Shown in pieces: positions 60,174-64,000 of a stretch of 64,000 nt of DNA. The DNA comes from JAEXNA01 sp037189585 (GTDB lineage: Bacteria; Vulcanimicrobiota; Xenobia; Xenobiales; JADMJV01), in NCBI GenBank assembly GCA_037189585.1, contig JBBCJA010000021.1:310001-374000 (forward strand). Reading direction: 5' to 3'. The notes below the pieces were generated by a model. That model saw only the letters and a program-made list of their open reading frames with translations, was not told where the DNA came from and did no database searches. Both the position numbers and the translations under genes were made by a program. Every line of letters begins with the position of its first letter. Position 1 is the stretch's first letter.

Positions 60174-61328
60174 CTATTCGGGCATGCGGACGGCCAAAAA
60201 GCTAAGGTCATCCGAGGCGGCGTTGCCTCCCCGAAAATTGTGGAGAGCGACGCTGACCTCCCTCGCCAAGGCCGCTGGGCTGCGCTCGGTCTCCGCGAGC
60301 AACGATAGCAGCCTTTCCTCGCCAAACAGATCTCCCCCGGGAGAACGGCATTCGGTGACACCATCGGTGTAAAGGATCAGAATTTGGCCTGGTTTCAGGA
60401 TGAGTTTCGTTTGGCGATAACGGAGATATCGCTCCACGCCGAGCGGCGGATCGATGGCCCCGCTGGCCTCCGCGGCTCTCATCCGGTCAACTTGGATAGG
60501 AAGAGGGTGACCCGCGGAGGTAAAGCAAAACTCTCCCGTTGCCAGGTCCAGTATGCCGAACAGTAAGGTTACGAACAGACCGGACTCAAAGAGAGTATGG
60601 CTGTCCTGATTTAGCCGCGTCACGATGTCCTTCGGTTGTCGCAGAGTTCCCTTGCGCCCGAGAGTGCATCCACCGCGCCCTCGCTCAGGAGAAAGAGCTC
60701 GGGCCAATCCAATGGCTAGCAGGGAAGCGGCCACGCCGTGCCCTGAGACGTCGAGAATTCCCAGGATGAGCTTGTCTTCGTGCCGGTGAAGCAAAATCAT
60801 GTCTCCACCGAGGGTTTGACACGGCTCGAAAACCCAGGAAGCCTCGACCCCATCGATTCGACGCGAAGGAAGATGATGCTCCAAGACTCGGGCAGCCTCA
60901 CCGAGCTGACTATGCATGTGGGCGAGGTTGGTGTCTCGTTCTTGGACCTGAGCTTGGAGCCTCGACTCCTTGGCAAGCGTCAGCCGATTGTCCTCACTCT
61001 TGGAACTGCAACTTCGAAAGACCACTACCGCGGCGATAAATTTTTGGGTTTGCACGGGAGCCAGACTGAGCATGATGGCTTGCTCGCTGCCATCCATCAA
61101 GACCGCCTTGGTCGAGAAATCTCGACAGGAGGCTGGCAGGGCAAACCAATCCGGGAGAAATCTCACCACCAAAAGATTGATCAACCCTGAAGGGCTACTC
61201 AGACAGAACCTCTCAGCCGCTCGGTTGGCATATCGAATGACTCCCGCCTCATCGGTGACTAGCATTGGCTCTGGAGACCCTTCCAACACCTGCCAGAGGA
61301 ATGCTCGTGTTGGCGGGGATGAGACCAT
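60174..61328 (-). CDS. PAS-SpoIIE type PP2C serine phosphatase
   Basis: 384 residues. Residues 10-110 form a PAS-like sensor (FLWQVLEGSPEPMLVTDEAGVIRYAN). Residues about 165-384 form a SpoIIE/RsbU-type PP2C phosphatase: LGGDMILLHRHEDKLILGILDVSGHGVAASLLAIG with the metal-binding Asp residues, AGHPLPIQVD and LYTDGVTECRSPGGDLFGEERL. These usually dephosphorylate anti-sigma antagonists, linking a sensed signal to alternative sigma factors. No partner genes lie nearby. Confidence 0.92.
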   Translation of the reverse strand: MVSSPPTRAFLWQVLEGSPEPMLVTDEAGVIRYANRAAERFCLSSPSGLINLLVVRFLPDWFALPASCRDFSTKAVLMDGSEQAIMLSLAPVQTQKFIAAVVVFRSCSSKSEDNRLTLAKESRLQAQVQERDTNLAHMHSQLGEAARVLEHHLPSRRIDGVEASWVFEPCQTLGGDMILLHRHEDKLILGILDVSGHGVAASLLAIGLARALSPERGRGGCTLGRKGTLRQPKDIVTRLNQDSHTLFESGLFVTLLFGILDLATGEFCFTSAGHPLPIQVDRMRAAEASGAIDPPLGVERYLRYRQTKLILKPGQILILYTDGVTECRSPGGDLFGEERLLSLLAETERSPAALAREVSVALHNFRGGNAASDDLSFLAVRMPE

Positions 61329-61405
61329 CAGAGAATTTTCGGGGTGGTCGATTTCACACCTTTAGCAGTATCACGTCCGCCGGTAGGCTCAAGCCTAGCA
61401 CACAA

Positions 61406-61431
61406 CAAAAAAAACCACCCTTGCAGGTGGC
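61406..61431 (-). terminator. Intrinsic terminator of the RRM gene
   Basis: On the minus strand a CCACC/GGTGG stem with a short loop is followed by a run of eight T residues. Confidence 0.88.
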
Positions 61432-61467
61432 TTTCTTATACTAAAGGCCTGAGTGTCGGGCGACGAA

Positions 61468-61722
61468 CTAGCGTCTGCTGACTTTAGGCTTGGCTTCATT
61501 GACCACGAGACGACGTCCGTCGATCTCTTTATCATTGAGACCGTCGATGGCGTTCAGACCGGCGCTCTTATCGCTCATTTCCACGAATCCGAAGCCACGA
61601 GCGCGTCCGGTTTCCCGGTCGGTGACTAATCTGACAGATTTCACGGTGCCGTACTCTTCAAAGGTACGGGTCAAGTGATCTTCGCTAAGATTGTAAGAAA
61701 GGTTGCCAACATAAAGATTCAT
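61468..61722 (-). CDS. RRM-domain RNA-binding protein
   Basis: 84 residues, a single RRM: RNP2 MNLYVGNLSY, RNP1 RGFGFVEM and the LRVxEA-type end. It resembles cyanobacterial Rbp and other small bacterial RRM proteins that respond to cold or stress. A strong GGAGG precedes ATG 61722 and a strong terminator follows. Confidence 0.95.
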   Translation of the reverse strand: MNLYVGNLSYNLSEDHLTRTFEEYGTVKSVRLVTDRETGRARGFGFVEMSDKSAGLNAIDGLNDKEIDGRRLVVNEAKPKVSRR

Positions 61723-61739
61723 AATAATGATCCTCCAAT

Positions 61740-62201
61740 TTAAATCTGCAAAGGATGAGAACTATCTGGCCACTCGAAACGAAGAGTGAGAGCCACACAT
61801 AGGAACGGATCTGAATCTAAGACGAAGTTGGTTTGACGGGTTCGGACCGTCTTTGCTCCGGCAGCATACATTACTTTGCAGAGGAACGCAACCTAGTTCG
61901 GAAATCTGTCCAGGAAGGTTGATGACCAGGTAGCGGATGGCCTTGAGTCGACTCTTGTTGACGCCGAACTTGTTGGAAGGGAGTTGGCTGGAGATTTCGC
62001 CTTATGATGGATTGGGCCTCTTCGCCGCTACTTCATGATCGGGAAAGCGCGGGAAGGACCATCAAGCCCTGACTGCCGGAAGCCGTCCAAACTAGGTACT
62101 CGGGCGCCGCTATTTTGGGACGGTTAACAACCGAAACAGTCACGACGGCGACGGAGGACTACCACGAGTGACGGTGGAGTTCCCAAGGTGAAGAGATCAC
62201 C
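61740..62201. other. Intergenic region with possible transposase remnant
   Basis: On the minus strand around 61900-62000 a frame reads EISSQLPSNKFGVNKSRLKA then IRYLVINLPGQIS, resembling the C-terminus of an IS transposase. A similar decayed stretch lies at 62736-62909. A third copy of the GGCGC-type upstream motif (62103-62120) lies here. Confidence 0.35.
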
Positions 62202-62720
62202 ATGTTGAAGCATCTGACAATGGTATGTTTAAGGTGCTGGTGCCTGATTTGGGTTTTTATTCTTTTTGTTCAGGGAATCAGCACCGCTGCCCCTCCAGAC
62301 CCAGTCTTCGACCTAAAGCTCATCCAGCGGGTCGGCCACGAGCGTGGCTACAGTCCACCACCACCCGATTCCAGCCTGGAACTCCGCCTGTCGGAGCTTC
62401 TCCGTCTTACTTCCCAGCTCAAGTTCTTTTCACCACAAGCGAGAGCGAGAGCGAAAGCGACAGGGAAAGAGTTCGGAGAAGGGTATGGATATGTGCCGCT
62501 GGAGGGGCCGCTCAAGATCGTTGAAGTTGTGTATGAAGACAAAGAGAAGACGAAATTCAAGTCTCTTCGAGCTCAGTCTGGGAAGCCAGACACGCACGGC
62601 GTCCGACTCGAGATCGAGCGATACGGAGCCAAGAACGATGTGAGGGGCTGGATTCTTATCGAAGCACGGCAAAAAATCTCCGGCGTTCTGTACCTGGAGG
62701 GTACTGTGAAGGCCAAATAA
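62202..62720 (+). CDS. Secreted hypothetical protein
   Basis: 172 residues with a hydrophobic N-terminal signal (CWCLIWVFILFVQGISTAA) after a short leader. The mature part has a long polar helix (SSLELRLSELLRLTSQLKFF) and a beta-rich C-terminal half. No family recognised. AAGGTGAAGAG precedes ATG 62202. Confidence 0.6.
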   Translation: MLKHLTMVCLRCWCLIWVFILFVQGISTAAPPDPVFDLKLIQRVGHERGYSPPPPDSSLELRLSELLRLTSQLKFFSPQARARAKATGKEFGEGYGYVPLEGPLKIVEVVYEDKEKTKFKSLRAQSGKPDTHGVRLEIERYGAKNDVRGWILIEARQKISGVLYLEGTVKAK

Positions 62721-62735
62721 TTCCATCTCTTCTCG

Positions 62736-62909
62736 CTACGAAAGAGGAGCTTTACGCTGGTCCTCGGCAAGAGAGCTTTTCTTGCGTCCCAAGTAGAGCG
62801 TGTTGACTTGCTTCTTCATCTCGGGATACGAACAGCTCACGGGTTCCTGCGGGCCCGCCCTGGATATCGTTAGAACGGTGGCCACCGCTGAGAGCTCGGG
62901 GAAGGCCAT
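62736..62909 (-). CDS. Putative 57-residue protein or gene remnant
   Basis: An open frame from ATG 62909 reads MAFPELSAVATVLTISRAGP with a basic C-terminus (KKSSLAEDQRKAPLS). Its start resembles a degenerate stretch at about 62060-62075 (GLMVLPALSRS). It may be a remnant of a mobile element. No SD is clear. Confidence 0.25.
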   Translation of the reverse strand: MAFPELSAVATVLTISRAGPQEPVSCSYPEMKKQVNTLYLGRKKSSLAEDQRKAPLS

Positions 62910-62933
62910 CAAGCCTTAACCACGGATGTCGTC

Positions 62934-64000
62934 CTAGCCGATCTCGACGCGCACTCGGCTCACGATCTCGGAGATCGCGTGCTCGACCACACTGGTCTCC
63001 GGGTGGCGAACCATGAGGTAGCCCTGTCCGTCGAAGGCGTCGACTTTAACCTGGCCAAGATATGGGAGATCGGCTTCAACCAGGATGGGGCCGAACTCTT
63101 TGAGCACCTCATCCAAACCGTGAACATCCACCACCTGGCCGGTGCCCATTCCGCGCAGGAAGGCCGTGCCCACGGCGTACCTTCGCTCGCTCGGCGGCGT
63201 ACACTCGCCCAGCGTCATCAGGCGGATCCAGGCGTCATACATATCGTAATCGTTAGCCCAGTTGAGCGCGGTGAAGATCCGAGAACCGGGGGGACGGGCT
63301 GCCACCTCGCTGACCACCACGCTTCCGTCGGGGCGGCGGAACCACTCCAGATGACTGAGATTACTTTCCATGCCAAGCGCTCTCAGGGCCTGCTCGCCCA
63401 CGCGGCGAATGTCATCATACCTGGGCTCGTCGATCTCTTTTGGGGTGATGATACGCCACTGCATCCATGGATTGCGAAGAACCGCTAGAGGATTAGGCAG
63501 ATATCGCGTGATCGAGTGCCACACAGCCTTGCCGTCCACGGAGATAGTGTCCAGCGAATGCTCCTCTCCCTGAACAAACTCCTCGAGTTGAAGCGGGTGG
63601 TTCTCGTCGGGCGGGTCGCTTTCGAGCACTTCCTCGAACTCTTCCTCACTATCGCACTGGTGAGTCTCGCGAGCTCCCACCCCAGACAACGGCTTGACGA
63701 TCAGCGGATAACCAATCTGGGCCGCGAACTCGCGAGCTTCCTCCGTTGTCTCGACACTGCGATGGCGAGCGCACGGAACTCCGGCCGCGGCTAGCCGGTC
63801 TTTCATCACAGCCTTGTCGCGGAAGCTCAGCATCGTGTTCGGGGACATGCCAGGGATACCAAGCTCGGCGCGCGCCTGAGCCACGGGCAGCTGAATCAGT
63901 TCATACTCGGTGAACATGCGGTGGATGGGACCAAATTGTCGCGAAAGTCCTTTGGCCGCCCATACCAACTCCTCGGGGTCCAGGAGATCATTCACGCGCC
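62934..64000 (-). CDS. ATP-grasp ligase-like protein (5' partial)
   Basis: At least 355 residues; the frame is open to the window edge so the N-terminus is cut off. ATP-grasp features are DKAVMKDRLAAAGVPCARHR, GYPLIVKPLSGVGARETHQC with the ATP-binding Lys, LQLEEFVQGEEHSLDTISVDG, and HLEWFRRPDGSVVVSEVAARPPGSRI for metal binding. The layout fits carboxylate-amine/thiol ligases of the carB/purK-like group. The product cannot be named. Confidence 0.88.
   Translation of the reverse strand, partial: RVNDLLDPEELVWAAKGLSRQFGPIHRMFTEYELIQLPVAQARAELGIPGMSPNTMLSFRDKAVMKDRLAAAGVPCARHRSVETTEEAREFAAQIGYPLIVKPLSGVGARETHQCDSEEEFEEVLESDPPDENHPLQLEEFVQGEEHSLDTISVDGKAVWHSITRYLPNPLAVLRNPWMQWRIITPKEIDEPRYDDIRRVGEQALRALGMESNLSHLEWFRRPDGSVVVSEVAARPPGSRIFTALNWANDYDMYDAWIRLMTLGECTPPSERRYAVGTAFLRGMGTGQVVDVHGLDEVLKEFGPILVEADLPYLGQVKVDAFDGQGYLMVRHPETSVVEHAISEIVSRVRVEIG

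Overview
The window is a 64 kb piece of a moderately GC-rich bacterial chromosome. Genes are tightly packed, with many 1-4 base stop/start overlaps (ATGA, TGATG, TTGA). It holds one tRNA, no rRNA, no CRISPR array and no intact transposase. The gene content (NHL-repeat secreted proteins, DUF3592 membrane proteins, DUF5685, Uma2, CarD/CdnL, HEAT-repeat proteins, a PAS-SpoIIE phosphatase, prepilin-type genes with several GspF paralogues, a pcs-type lipid synthase) suggests a free-living, little-studied bacterial lineage. An Eremiobacterota/Vulcanimicrobiota-like or deep cyanobacterial-relative phylum is my low-confidence guess; the sequence alone does not settle it.

Layout. 1-5.2 kb: housekeeping genes (pth, terC, a lytic transglycosylase, a phosphatidylcholine synthase-like gene, a TerB-like protein, tRNA-Arg(CCT), pta). 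5.3-8.3 kb: secreted NHL protein, a GNAT-like protein, small proteins and a strong terminator. 8.3-12 kb: a minus-strand operon of a TPR protein with a Lon-P-domain-like C-terminus and a single-ring Clp-like protein, both with degraded catalytic motifs. 12.1-17.5 kb: dusB, an EEP-family nuclease-like protein, a DsrE-like/phosphoesterase operon and ispG. Two long imperfect palindromes sit beside stop codons here. 17.8-18.8 kb: an ADP-ribosylglycohydrolase split by an in-frame TGA. 18.9-26.4 kb: a cysteine-rich DUF5685/zinc-ribbon protein, then an eight-cistron run ending in a pilus/secretion module (two prepilins, a PilX-like protein, three GspF-like proteins, one GspE/PilT ATPase). 26.5-41.5 kb: an accessory region with broken genes (Uma2, a phosphoesterase fragment, a frameshifted HEAT protein), toxin-like enzymes without signal peptides, several metallophosphoesterases and a proline-rich lipoprotein. 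41.5-50.6 kb: orphan antitoxin-like genes, then a compact NIS siderophore locus: two IucA/IucC synthetases, two FecCD permeases, a FecE ATPase and an unusual fused MFS exporter plus lipoprotein-binding-protein ORF, with DtxR/IdeR-like boxes at both promoters. 51.2-64 kb: a VapBC-type pair with a perfect palindromic operator, rhodanese and SufE, DUF72, a MazG-like protein, CarD, a BAAT-type thioesterase, a PAS-SpoIIE phosphatase, an RRM protein and an ATP-grasp gene cut by the window edge.

How genes may work together. The siderophore locus looks self-contained: synthesis, export, ferri-siderophore capture and import, iron-dependent control. The prepilin/GspF/ATPase run should build a short pseudopilus or pilus. 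The TPR-Lon-like/Clp-like operon is the best candidate for an undescribed system, since both partners keep the fold of a proteolytic machine but appear to have lost chemistry. Two distant paralogues at 30.9 and 56.2 kb define a second unrecognised family. Several single-site lesions could be real decay or residual assembly errors, and this should be kept in mind for every pseudogene call.
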